Shown: positions 26,252 to 38,226 of the stretch, piece after piece | Numbering within the stretch: position 1 is the stretch's first letter | Layout of the letters: each line of letters opens with the position of its first letter | Source: Kocuria massiliensis | GTDB taxonomy: Bacteria > Actinomycetota > Actinomycetes > Actinomycetales > Micrococcaceae | Direction: 5' to 3' | Assembly: GCF_900169715.1 (NCBI RefSeq) | Contig: NZ_LT835161.1 | Span: 762,875-826,874, forward strand | DNA: 64,000 nt | Notes under the pieces: model-generated | Database searches by the model: none | What the model saw: only the letters and a program-made list of their open reading frames with translations | What the model was told of the DNA's origin: nothing | Position numbers and translations under genes: made by a program

Positions 26252-27829
26252 ATGACTCTCGCGGAACCCTTACTGAAGACCGGTGAATTCGGCCCCGGAG
26301 ACTCGGAATGGCTACACCTCCTCGTGGGGGACTGGCAGTTGATCGCCGATTTGGCGCAGGGAGACCTCGTTTTGTGGTTCCCGGAAGACTTTCAGTCGGG
26401 GGATATCAATGGTCGGGCCCATGGAGGCCCTGCGCTCAACACGGGTTTCCTGGGCATGGCACACGTCCGCCCATCGACGGCGCAAACAGTTTTCCACCGA
26501 GACATGGTGGGTCTCCGCATGAGCTCACAGGTGCAAACATCGGCCCACCATTGTTGGTTCGATCAGGCGACGCAATTTCTTGACCATGTGGATTGGAATG
26601 CCGAGTCCGCTATGCGCGTCGTCCTGTATCCGTTGGTACGTAATGGACGAACCATCGCCATTCTGTCGTTGCACCACGGCGATCAATCGGGTCGGATGCA
26701 GGGTCGTTTAGACACCGTCTTTCGAGAGACGGCGCGGGAGATTTTGAGCATGGTCGCCCGAGGCGCGTGGCCTGACTTCAGTGCCTCAAGCGAGACGTCG
26801 CGAGGAAACCCCCGCGTCAGCGACGGCGTGATTCGGCTCGATGCAGAGGGGCGGGTCACCTTCGCGAGCCCCAATGCGGTTTCCGTGTATCGCCGGCTTG
26901 GGTTTCCTGAAGCACTCACCGGTCGTTCCTTGGCCGATCTAACTCGTGATCTCTTACCGATAGCCGAAAAAGCGGATGAGACGCTGCCTCTCGTGCTCAC
27001 CGGTCGCATGCCGTGGAGAGGGGAGGTCGGAACGGATCGGGGTAGCGTAACCTTCCGCGCGGTGCCGTTAAGGAGACAAACACGGCGTGGGGAAGAGCGC
27101 TTTGGCGCTTTATTGCTGTGCCGGGACGTCACTGAATTGCGTCGTCGTGAACTGGAACTCATGACGAAGGATGCCACGATTCGTGAAATTCATCATCGGG
27201 TGAAAAACAACCTTCAGACTGTTTCGGCCCTGCTCCGCCTGCAGGCGCGGCGTATGACATCCCGCGAGGGCAAGCAGGGGTTGGAGCAAGCGATGAGGCG
27301 AGTCGCCACGATTGCCATGGTGCATGAAGCCTTGTCGCAAGGGCTGACTCAGAGTGTGGATTTCGACGAACTCATCAATCGCCAATTTCACTTGGCAGCC
27401 GAGGTCGCTTCTCCCGGGCAAGCAGTTTCCACGTCGATGACCGGTGAATTCGGCAAGCTTCCGAGCGAGCTGGCCACTCCGTTGGCGCTGATCATTAATG
27501 AGATCGTCGCCAACGCGGTGGAACACGGGCTGGAAGGAAATTCAGGAACCGTGAGTTTGGATGGGCGACGTGAAGAAGCTGAGAGTGGCCCGGAGCTGAT
27601 CGTGACAATCGGCGACGATGGTGTCGGCATGGGAGATAGCTATATCGAGGAGTCTGGAGTCTCCTCGTATCGTCCTCCGTCCCAGGGAGAGGGGCTCGGC
27701 ATGCAGATCGTGCGCACCCTGGTGGCGAGTGAGTTAAAGGGGTCGATCGTGTGGAAACCCCGTGCTGGTGGTGGCACCGAGGTCGTCATTACGGCCAAGA
27801 TTCCTGAAGGGGCTGCGGAGCGGCCATGA
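26252..27829 (+). CDS. pdtaS: PdtaS-type sensor histidine kinase (HisKA_2)
   Basis: A 525-residue soluble kinase. It has an N-terminal GAF-like domain (LLVGDWQLIADLAQGDLVLWF...), a PAS domain (about 195-290), a HisKA_2 dimerisation domain with phospho-acceptor His at 314/315 in EIHHRVKNNLQTVSALLRLQAR, and a HATPase (NEIVANAVEHG, GDDGVGM, GEGLGMQIVRTL). Its orthologue in M. tuberculosis, Rv3220c, phosphorylates the RNA-binding antiterminator PdtaR, which is not in this window. The ATG at 26252 has CCGAGGA upstream and gives the family length. whiB1 is its convergent neighbour, as in mycobacteria. Confidence 0.9.
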   Translation: MTLAEPLLKTGEFGPGDSEWLHLLVGDWQLIADLAQGDLVLWFPEDFQSGDINGRAHGGPALNTGFLGMAHVRPSTAQTVFHRDMVGLRMSSQVQTSAHHCWFDQATQFLDHVDWNAESAMRVVLYPLVRNGRTIAILSLHHGDQSGRMQGRLDTVFRETAREILSMVARGAWPDFSASSETSRGNPRVSDGVIRLDAEGRVTFASPNAVSVYRRLGFPEALTGRSLADLTRDLLPIAEKADETLPLVLTGRMPWRGEVGTDRGSVTFRAVPLRRQTRRGEERFGALLLCRDVTELRRRELELMTKDATIREIHHRVKNNLQTVSALLRLQARRMTSREGKQGLEQAMRRVATIAMVHEALSQGLTQSVDFDELINRQFHLAAEVASPGQAVSTSMTGEFGKLPSELATPLALIINEIVANAVEHGLEGNSGTVSLDGRREEAESGPELIVTIGDDGVGMGDSYIEESGVSSYRPPSQGEGLGMQIVRTLVASELKGSIVWKPRAGGGTEVVITAKIPEGAAERP

Positions 27830-27909
27830 GGTGATTCCGAAAGGGCCTGGTCATTGATGGAGCAGACCTGAATCGCACGACGAGGTTAGCCAAAGAGGAT
27901 ATTAAAAAC

Positions 27910-27952
27910 CGCTGCCTCCACAATCAGTGGCGAAGCACTGGTGGAGGCAGCG
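27910..27952. terminator. Bidirectional terminator between pdtaS and whiB1
   Basis: CGCTGCCTCCAC (27910-27921) pairs with GTGGAGGCAGCG (27941-27952), with an inner CAGTG/CACTG stem. On the minus strand it is followed by GGTTTTTAAT, a good U-tract for whiB1. Confidence 0.8.
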
Positions 27953-27969
27953 GGTGAAGGAACGTTTCG

Positions 27970-28218
27970 TTAAGAAGCGCGCCGAGCGCGAGCGGCGCGG
28001 CGCTTGAGGGCGCGTCGCTCATCCTCGCTCATACCGCCCCAAACTCCGGAGTCCTGCCCGGTTTCCATGGCCCACTTGAGGCAAGTGTCCATGACGTTGC
28101 AGCTGCGGCAGACGGCTTTCGCCTCTTCGATCTGAAGGAGTGCCGGGCCGGTGTTTCCCACCGGGAAGAAAAGTTCAGGGTCCTTTTCGAGACAGGCTGC
28201 GCGACTGCGCCAATCCAT
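27970..28218 (-). CDS. whiB1: WhiB1 iron-sulfur transcription regulator
   Basis: An 82-residue Wbl protein. Four cluster ligands are present: Cys9, Cys37-x2-Cys40 and Cys46. The G(V/I)WGG turn is at about 58-62, followed by a basic C-terminal tail (RRALKRRAARARR) for DNA contact. The short length and lack of N-terminal extension identify the WhiB1 subtype, whose 4Fe-4S cluster senses nitric oxide and which binds sigma-A region 4. AAGGAG is 9 bases before the ATG at 28218. TATACC on the minus strand (28291-28286) is a possible -10. Confidence 0.95.
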   Translation of the reverse strand: MDWRSRAACLEKDPELFFPVGNTGPALLQIEEAKAVCRSCNVMDTCLKWAMETGQDSGVWGGMSEDERRALKRRAARARRAS

Positions 28219-28298
28219 CGATGCACGCTCCTTGTTTCACACATGAAGCCCACCAAAGCCGGTCTGAGTGGCCGAAATTGTGGGGTATACAAATAAAG

Positions 28299-28321
28299 AG
28301 CCCCCAAATGCGGGGGCTTTT
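28299..28321. terminator. Hairpin upstream of whiB1
   Basis: AGCCCCC and GGGGGCT enclose AAATGC, with TTTT on the plus side and TCTTTATTT on the minus side. It lies about 80-100 bases before the whiB1 start codon. It either insulates the whiB1 promoter or, if transcription starts further up, acts as a leader attenuator. Confidence 0.5.
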
Positions 28322-28390
28322 GAGAACTGTTAAAAGGTTCCCACGTAAACTTCTCGTGAACAAGAGGGTTTGAAGCGTCAAGTCTACTTC

Positions 28391-28424
28391 TCGCCATGTT
28401 TTATGTCACATGGAGACATGGCGA
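28391..28424. promoter_or_regulatory. Nested palindrome in the whiB1 / membrane-protein divergent region
   Basis: TCGCCATGT (28391-28399) and ACATGGCGA (28416-28424) are perfect 9-bp arms. Between them sits another palindrome, ATGTCACAT. It contains a TCACA half-site as in CRP/GlxR operators but not the second half. This is a candidate operator; the cognate regulator is unknown. Confidence 0.4.
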
Positions 28425-28504
28425 TATCTCCGGACAGGCGCAGCCGTTGAGGCGAGGAGGGCCCATTCCGAGGGCGTGTGCAGGTCATCGATAGACTGGT
28501 GAAT

Positions 28505-28951
28505 ATGACTGTCCCTCACGATGAAGAAGCCACCGATTCCCCACGCGTCCAGGGGCGAGCTCCACGGGCCGTATGGATCCTTTCTGGCATGGTCGGCTTG
28601 GAAGGACTTGGTCTCGTCATTGCCGGAATCGTGCAAACGATCGGGGCGTTTGTTGAGGATCATGCGATGCCGGTCGGTGCCATCATGATCATGTCCCTGC
28701 TGTACGTGGGCTATGGGGCGTGGTTGTTGGGCTCGGCTCGAAACCTCATTCGGGGCAGCCTGTGGCCACGTGCGCTGATTCTGTTGACGCAAATTTTCCT
28801 CGTCGTTATTTCGGTTCAGCTTGCTGGATCCTGGGGATGGGGAATGGCCGCATGGCCCATCGTGTACGGCGCATTGGTTGCAGTGTTGCTGTTTAGTCAA
28901 CCCGTTCAGTCACATCTGCTTCGGGCCAATGGCCTTGCTGAACGCCGGTAG
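28505..28951 (+). CDS. Small four-helix membrane protein of unknown function
   Basis: A 148-residue protein with an acidic 18-residue N-terminus and four predicted membrane helices (about 23-43, 55-78, 88-108, 112-132). No catalytic motif is visible. A similar integral membrane protein lies beside whiB1 in mycobacteria (the Rv3217c position), so the neighbourhood may be conserved; this is from memory. The ATG at 28505 is favoured; a GTG at 28478 is possible and neither has a strong Shine-Dalgarno. Its last 59 bases overlap the 3' end of the convergent EssC-like gene. Confidence 0.6.
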   Translation: MTVPHDEEATDSPRVQGRAPRAVWILSGMVGLEGLGLVIAGIVQTIGAFVEDHAMPVGAIMIMSLLYVGYGAWLLGSARNLIRGSLWPRALILLTQIFLVVISVQLAGSWGWGMAAWPIVYGALVAVLLFSQPVQSHLLRANGLAERR

Positions 28952-31900
28952 CAACTGACTCCATGACTGGCGAGTGCGGTGCCCGCCTCTGAGACTTCGT
29001 GGATGTCGACGTTTTTCGAAGTTGTGGCAGCTTAAATCGGATTCGTTCGTCGGCCTTGAATAAGGCTCCCTCATCGAATCGTCTCTTCCCGTATTCACGC
29101 TCGGAAGGCCTTCCGTGTCCAAATGGTGGGCTAGGTGGCCCTGAACCTATGAGGAGCGAACAGCTGGCGGCGCTCACCCGGTCGGACCACCACGGCGGTA
29201 AGGCTAGTGTGGATGACGGGATGAGAACCACTGCGGCGTCATGCTGTGACACCACGGCCTGCAGCTTCTCTCGCTCTGTGTGCCGCCAGTCCATGAAACT
29301 GGCGACGACCGCCAGCTTGGTCTTTCGCCCGGTCCAAGAGGCCGTGGGCATGACGGTGTATGGACATTGGGAGCCACGATCCGGTGTGAATACGTTTAGC
29401 TCGGCGGCGTCGTGAAAAGTGCTGATGACCTGGATGAATAGCTCGTGAGATTCGGATCCGCCAACGAGAACTCCGATGACTTCGCCACAGCGCCACGGTA
29501 GGGCAAGCTCTTGTCCTTGAGGTGCCGAAATCCCGAGCAGAATTGTCCCGCCATCGGTGGTCGGTGAAGGGCTCACCGCACGTAGATGTTGGTGGTTGTC
29601 TGTCTTCTCGATGTGCGTGCTCGCGCGGACTTCATCCCAGCGCAGATTTTCGGGGAGGTCCCTGAATTGCGGGAACGAGGCCAGAATTTTTCGGGATACG
29701 GGTGTGTCGGGTTGGGGAAGAGCTCGTCGCGGAAAGTCTGATAACGACGTCACTGCAGGCAACGTTAACTCGACGACGCCACGATCGTCGGTGATGGGTC
29801 CCTCGACCTGACATCCAGTGCTTTGACGTGTGCTGTCCTCGAGAGGAAGCGACATTGACCTAGCGGGTGCTGCCGGAGACTTCATCGACAACCGGTTCGG
29901 GAGGCAACTCGAAAGCCGGGAAGGCACACGTGATCCTGAAAGAATCGCCATGGCCCATGAATTTCCCCGTGTGTTAAGGAGATCCTCGACGGCAGGGGAG
30001 AAATCGGTTCCATGTTTCAGTAACTCTTCGCACCATCGATCCAGCCCTTGAATGACGACGAGAGGACGCCCCTGAGAGGGCGGACATCGCATCCTCGTGA
30101 GCTCCCTCAGCATCTCCAGGCAGTATTCGGGCGATGAAGAATCGCCTAAGCCAAATATTGGCATGCCTCGAGCAACCCACGAGTCAAGAGCATGTCGAAT
30201 AGCCCGGTCGAAGATGATCAGATACACCGGGTGGTGATCGATAGAGGCCGTGGCCAGGAGCGCAGCGAGCAAACGAGACTGATCGGGAGCGGCACCTTCA
30301 AAACTGATCCCGCCTTGTTGGTGGGGCCTCCACAACAACGTGTCCTGCCAAGCTCTGTGGGGGCATTCCGCCGGGCCAAGGACCAGAGGGCGTTCCGTTC
30401 CTTCGTTCCAAGAACTCGAGTTCCAAGCTTCCCAAAAATCCAATGTCGGCGTGCCGCAAGGTGGTGGTATGACTGGTCGAATACGTGCTCCGTGCCGCGA
30501 AGCTTCGGCGGCTACACGACCGGTATCCATGTTGAGGTTGCGATCATCGAGTTCAGAGACGGCGTGGGGGTTACCGTCGTCGGCGACCAGCATGGGCTCG
30601 GGCGGTGGTAGTCGGGGCAAGCTGTCGACCAAGACCGACTGAAATTCCTGCATCTTTCCGTCGAATCGGAGGATGCCGCGTCCCGGTGAGGTAGCGGAAA
30701 TTTTGGCGGCGGAGGTATCGCCTAAGACACTCATGGATTCCTGATCGGCCGTGACCCGGAAGCAAACCTCCATAGATGTATTGGCACGGATGTCCTGAGA
30801 AATGGCACCCTGTGGTCGTTGGGTAGAGAGAATCAGATGCATTCCCAAGGACCGGCCGGCCGCAGCAATCCGCAGAAACCTCTGAAGGCTGGCAGGAAAT
30901 GAATCGACGAGATGTCGAAACTCGTCGATCACGATCATGATCTCGGGGAGACGGCAGTGGCCTGGTGCGTGGGGTTTCGCCCGTGTGAATTCCCGCCAAT
31001 GCAGGCAACCGGCCGCCTGGAACAGAGATTCGCGTCGACGAACTTCCGCCTCCAGAAATGACAGAGCTCGATCGACCGCGCCTCCGTCGAGATCGGTGAT
31101 GCATGCATGCACATGCGGTAAACGGATTGCCGGACCGAAGCTGGTCCCGCCCTTAAAGTCGATGAGGACGAGTCCCACTCTGTCCGGAGGGTAGGTCAAC
31201 GCAAGGCAGTAGAGTGCGCCACGCAGAAATTCCGACTTTCCTGACCCCGTGGTGCCAGCCACCAGGGCGTGCGGACCGTGTTGATTGAGGTCAATGCGAA
31301 TCATCTTCCCGTGATGGGGAGAGATGCCGATGTCCAAAAACAGTCGGGAATCGAGGCGATGTGCTACCCATCGTTCCCGAAGACGTTCTACCGCGAGGTC
31401 CTCGCGAGCAGAAAGAAAGGGTTGCCATACGTCGTCGCGCATTTCTTTGGGGACGAAGGGCGTCAGGCTTCTCACGACCTCAGTATCAGGAAAGTCCGGC
31501 TGAAGACAGACGACGTCGTACCCTTCGCAGAAGCCGACTAACGAATCTCCCGCGTTCCCCTGCACGGACAACCTCAGCCCTTCGACCGTTGGTCGAACGA
31601 TGATGCCGTCCCAGTCGGGAGGCGGAATGACAGGATCTTCGTCGAAGGTGATAACAATCTGTGGTCTGGGGCCGTTGGCCGCCTCAATTCTCCGTGCGCA
31701 GGACAAATCCACAGAGCCATGAATCTGGCTGGGAACGGTGGAGGTGAAATCACATCGTTCGGAGACGACACGACATAGTTTGCAATCGCGACCACACGAC
31801 AGCCAGGTCATCGGTATTCCCGCGGCGACGAGATGCGCTCGCAAGATGTCGAGACCGTCAGGACCTCCGTCAGAGGAAATCCTGATGAGGTGTGGCGAAT

Positions 31901-32894
31901 TGATACAGGTCAGGATCGGCATCCCTGAGAACCGAGGTGCCGAGTTCTCTGGCGAGGAAGTGATGTGAAGGGAGCGTGTTCCTCGACCCCATCGAATCCA
32001 AAGACCCGATCCGGCAACGGGTAAGGAATCGGGCGAGGCAGAGGACAAACTCGTGAACGTTCGCGCACCGTAGAGCAAGAGCATCCTCTTTGCCAGGCGA
32101 AGGCCAAGAGGCGGACACACCGCATCGAGCTGGGCGATTTCGCGTTGACGGGCCGCTCGGAGCACCCGGCGATTTTTCCCGGGACCACTGCTGCGTGCCC
32201 ACCAGAGGGAAAGGCTGGTTAGGGCACTGACGGCGCTAAAGATTGCCATTGCCCAGAAATTCCACATCCATGCCATGAATAAGCCTGCTGCAACGGGAAT
32301 CAGCATGGTGGCCAACAGCGTTTTCCACCCTGATGCACTAGATCGCAGCTGAACGTGAGCCCGTGGTATCGCACGGTCCGATGGTTTCGGGTGGGCCTGA
32401 CGCAGATCATGAATGACTCGGAGAATAGAGCCCGCAATATTCCAACCCTCACCCGGGATTTTCCGTGCCGCGCTCGGTCTTGACCGGCTGATGAAAGATA
32501 TTCCCGAGTTGTCAATCACGAACGCTCCGACCTCCGGAGCTAAAGAACCGTTATCGATACGGATGCCCGTGACATCTCGTCCGACGGAGGTGGTCCCACG
32601 CCGAACGCTCCAGAAGGTTCCGCAGCCTGCTCCTTCGACACATACCAGGTAGGGGCCAGCGGCTTCGGATGCGGAACTGGACGATATAGTAAGCGTCGCA
32701 CCATCAGTGAGCGGAGCCTCGCCCCAACGGCACGAGGCCAGGGGGCGCCCGGCGAGGTGAAGTTGGACCTTTCGCCCCAATTCATGATTCAGGAATTCTG
32801 CAAGTGCACGTCCCGAAAGCCCGTGCCTCGCGGAGACAGAAATCTCATGTCGAAGGCTGAGCGCCGGGTCGATGACGGCGATCCGTAGTTTCAT
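28893..32894 (-). CDS. EssC/FtsK-SpoIIIE-like ATPase, orphan type VII secretion-like motor
   Basis: A 1333-residue protein. The N-terminus looks ubiquitin-like (YukD-type, about 1-75), followed by an FHA-like beta domain (about 85-185) and two membrane helices (about 200-245). The first FtsK/SpoIIIE ATPase domain is canonical: Walker A GTTGSGKSEFL with Lys553, Walker B LVLIDFKGG, and STQRPQGAI. Two further ATPase-like domains follow at about 830-1000 and 1150-1290, in which the P-loops are lost (GAAPDQSRL and GGSESHELF). This three-domain layout matches EssC/EccC coupling ATPases. No WXG100, EccB/D/E or mycosin gene is nearby. The ATG at 32894 starts the YukD-like domain without a clear Shine-Dalgarno; the frame stays open to 33116. 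Confidence 0.8.
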   Translation of the reverse strand: MKLRIAVIDPALSLRHEISVSARHGLSGRALAEFLNHELGRKVQLHLAGRPLASCRWGEAPLTDGATLTISSSSASEAAGPYLVCVEGAGCGTFWSVRRGTTSVGRDVTGIRIDNGSLAPEVGAFVIDNSGISFISRSRPSAARKIPGEGWNIAGSILRVIHDLRQAHPKPSDRAIPRAHVQLRSSASGWKTLLATMLIPVAAGLFMAWMWNFWAMAIFSAVSALTSLSLWWARSSGPGKNRRVLRAARQREIAQLDAVCPPLGLRLAKRMLLLYGARTFTSLSSASPDSLPVAGSGLWIRWGRGTRSLHITSSPENSAPRFSGMPILTCINSPHLIRISSDGGPDGLDILRAHLVAAGIPMTWLSCGRDCKLCRVVSERCDFTSTVPSQIHGSVDLSCARRIEAANGPRPQIVITFDEDPVIPPPDWDGIIVRPTVEGLRLSVQGNAGDSLVGFCEGYDVVCLQPDFPDTEVVRSLTPFVPKEMRDDVWQPFLSAREDLAVERLRERWVAHRLDSRLFLDIGISPHHGKMIRIDLNQHGPHALVAGTTGSGKSEFLRGALYCLALTYPPDRVGLVLIDFKGGTSFGPAIRLPHVHACITDLDGGAVDRALSFLEAEVRRRESLFQAAGCLHWREFTRAKPHAPGHCRLPEIMIVIDEFRHLVDSFPASLQRFLRIAAAGRSLGMHLILSTQRPQGAISQDIRANTSMEVCFRVTADQESMSVLGDTSAAKISATSPGRGILRFDGKMQEFQSVLVDSLPRLPPPEPMLVADDGNPHAVSELDDRNLNMDTGRVAAEASRHGARIRPVIPPPCGTPTLDFWEAWNSSSWNEGTERPLVLGPAECPHRAWQDTLLWRPHQQGGISFEGAAPDQSRLLAALLATASIDHHPVYLIIFDRAIRHALDSWVARGMPIFGLGDSSSPEYCLEMLRELTRMRCPPSQGRPLVVIQGLDRWCEELLKHGTDFSPAVEDLLNTRGNSWAMAILSGSRVPSRLSSCLPNRLSMKSPAAPARSMSLPLEDSTRQSTGCQVEGPITDDRGVVELTLPAVTSLSDFPRRALPQPDTPVSRKILASFPQFRDLPENLRWDEVRASTHIEKTDNHQHLRAVSPSPTTDGGTILLGISAPQGQELALPWRCGEVIGVLVGGSESHELFIQVISTFHDAAELNVFTPDRGSQCPYTVMPTASWTGRKTKLAVVASFMDWRHTEREKLQAVVSQHDAAVVLIPSSTLALPPWWSDRVSAASCSLLIGSGPPSPPFGHGRPSEREYGKRRFDEGALFKADERIRFKLPQLRKTSTSTKSQRRAPHSPVMESVATGVQQGHWPEADVTERVD

Positions 32895-36485
<3,591 letters not shown>

Positions 36486-36489
<4 letters not shown>

Positions 36490-37349
36490 CAGAAATTATC
36501 AATCGAGAGTTCAAGCGCCCCGGCCGTGGTCGGGGCTTGCTTGACGTTCCTAAACACACCTTCCTGCTGCGGCTCCTGGTCGACAAGGAACTTCAGGTGA
36601 GATACCGAGGATCCGTCCTGGGTATCCTGTGGTCCTACGTCAAGCCGGGCGTACAGTTCATCGTCTTTTATCTGGCGTTGGGCGTGTTCCTTGAACTGAA
36701 CAAAGGACTGCAAAATTATGCGGTCTATCTGTTCTCCGGCATCATCCTGATCAACTTCTTCGGTGAGGCCTTTGGCAACGGTGCGCGATGTTTTGTGGGC
36801 AATGGGGCACTGATCAAGAAGATCTATCTTCCCCGGGAATTGTTCTCGGTGTCGACTATTTGGGTTGGACTGATTCACTTCGCGCCACAACTGTTGGTGC
36901 TGCTCATAGCCGACTTTGTGGTCGGATGGCATCCGAACGTCATGCAACTGGCTTGTGCCGTATTGGGTATGGCGATTCTGATGGTCTTCGCCTACGGGCT
37001 GGGCCTGATTTTTGGCGTCGCCAATGTGTTTTTCCGTGATTCGGAGAACCTGGTCGATCTCCTGGTCATGATGCTCACCTGGATGTCACCCATCATGTAC
37101 CCGTGGGAGCGTGTGGCTGATAAAGCGCCAGACTGGTTGGTTCACATTTATTTCTTGAATCCCATCACGGTTGCTGTAGAGCTTTTCCACTACGCGTTTT
37201 GGTACCCGACCATCGACATGGAATGGCACGTACCGCCCCACCTGATCACCCAGATGGCTCCGTTGGCCGTCATTATTTCGCTTGTCGTTGTCTTCATTGG
37301 TGACTTGCTTTTCCGCAAGTTCGAAGGCAACTTCGCACAGGAGCTCTGA
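36486..37349 (+). CDS. ABC-2 type polysaccharide exporter, permease (Wzm-like)
   Basis: A 287-residue permease with an N-terminal amphipathic stretch and about six membrane helices. The RYRGSVLGILWSYVKPG segment after the first cytoplasmic helix is characteristic of the O-antigen/teichoic acid/galactan exporter permeases (Wzm, TagG, Rv3783). It overlaps glfT2 by ATGA and is 6 bp from the ATPase gene. By context it flips a lipid-linked galactan across the membrane. Confidence 0.92.
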
Positions 37350-37355
37350 TTTATC

Positions 37356-38144
37356 GTGTCGTGGCTTGATAACGATCCCGAGCTCTCGAAGCCGATGCCG
37401 CCCTATGTTCCTTCGTCGGAACCGGTGGTTATTAAGATCGACAACCTGGTGAAACGGTTTGTCCTGAGGCACACGCGTTCCATGAAGGAAGCATTTGTGT
37501 GGCTCATCAAGGGCCGAAAAGGCGATCTCTCCCAGAAATTCAATGCACTCGATGGGGTGTCATTGGATATCCACGAGGGTGAACGAGTCGCTCTCCTGGG
37601 CTTGAACGGTTCCGGAAAGTCGACCCTATTGAAGCTCATCTCCGGCGTGATGCACGGGGATTCTGGTGAGTTGATGACGAGGGGACGAATCGCCGGTCTG
37701 ATTGAGGTGGGCGCAGGTTTTCACCCGGATCTCACGGGCCGAGACAACGTCTACCTCAACGGTGCGATTCTGGGCATGACCAAGCAAGAGATCGACGAGA
37801 ATTTCGACTCCATCGTCGAATTCTCCGAGATCGAGCAGTTCATCGATACCGAGGTTAAGTTCTACTCCTCGGGTATGTACCTGCGACTTGCCTTCGCCGT
37901 CGCCGTGCATACGGATCCTGAAATTTTCTTGGTCGATGAGATTCTGGCCGTGGGCGATGAGCCTTTCCAGAAGAAGTGCATCAAGAAGATCAAGGAGCTC
38001 TCGCAGCGCGGAAAGACGTTGGTCGTGGTGAGCCACGATCTCGATATGGTCAAGCGCCTCTGTGAGCGTGGCGTCGTCTTGGAGCACGGCAAGATCGTCG
38101 AGGACGGCGATATCCGAGACGCTGTCCGTTATCTACGCCAGTAA
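37356..38144 (+). CDS. ABC polysaccharide exporter, ATP-binding protein (Wzt-like)
   Basis: A 262-residue ATPase. Walker A LLGLNGSGKSTLLKL, the variant signature FYSSGMYLRLAFA (YSSGM replaces LSGGQ, as in Wzt/TagH/Rv3781), and Walker B IFLVDEILAVGD are all present. It lacks the C-terminal carbohydrate-binding domain seen in some Wzt, so substrate recognition does not depend on a capped O-antigen. Start GTG 37356. It is the last gene of the glf operon and is followed by a perfect 15-bp terminator. Confidence 0.92.
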   Translation: MSWLDNDPELSKPMPPYVPSSEPVVIKIDNLVKRFVLRHTRSMKEAFVWLIKGRKGDLSQKFNALDGVSLDIHEGERVALLGLNGSGKSTLLKLISGVMHGDSGELMTRGRIAGLIEVGAGFHPDLTGRDNVYLNGAILGMTKQEIDENFDSIVEFSEIEQFIDTEVKFYSSGMYLRLAFAVAVHTDPEIFLVDEILAVGDEPFQKKCIKKIKELSQRGKTLVVVSHDLDMVKRLCERGVVLEHGKIVEDGDIRDAVRYLRQ

Positions 38145-38159
38145 TTCCACGGGCGGAAG

Positions 38160-38192
38160 AAAGGTCCACCGAAAATTTTCGGTGGACCTTTT
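38160..38192 (+). terminator. Terminator of the galactan operon
   Basis: AAGGTCCACCGAAAA (38161-38175) pairs perfectly with TTTTCGGTGGACCTT (38176-38190), followed by TTCTTGTTT. This is a strong intrinsic terminator. Confidence 0.9.
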
Positions 38193-38219
38193 CTTGTTTA
38201 AGCCAGCGACGGGTAACAT
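38191..38219 (+). promoter_or_regulatory. Putative leaderless promoter for the following membrane-protein gene
   Basis: TTCTTG (38191-38196), 17 bp, TAACAT (38214-38219), ending 7 bases before the ATG at 38227. There is no Shine-Dalgarno, so the mRNA is probably leaderless. The -35 overlaps the T-tail of the upstream terminator. Confidence 0.45.
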
Positions 38220-38226
38220 TTTTACA

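Noticed and set aside
38062-38226. Extension of the membrane-protein frame into the end of the ABC ATPase gene
   Set aside because: It would read through the operon terminator and overlap the ATPase; the ATG at 38227 has a promoter at leaderless distance.
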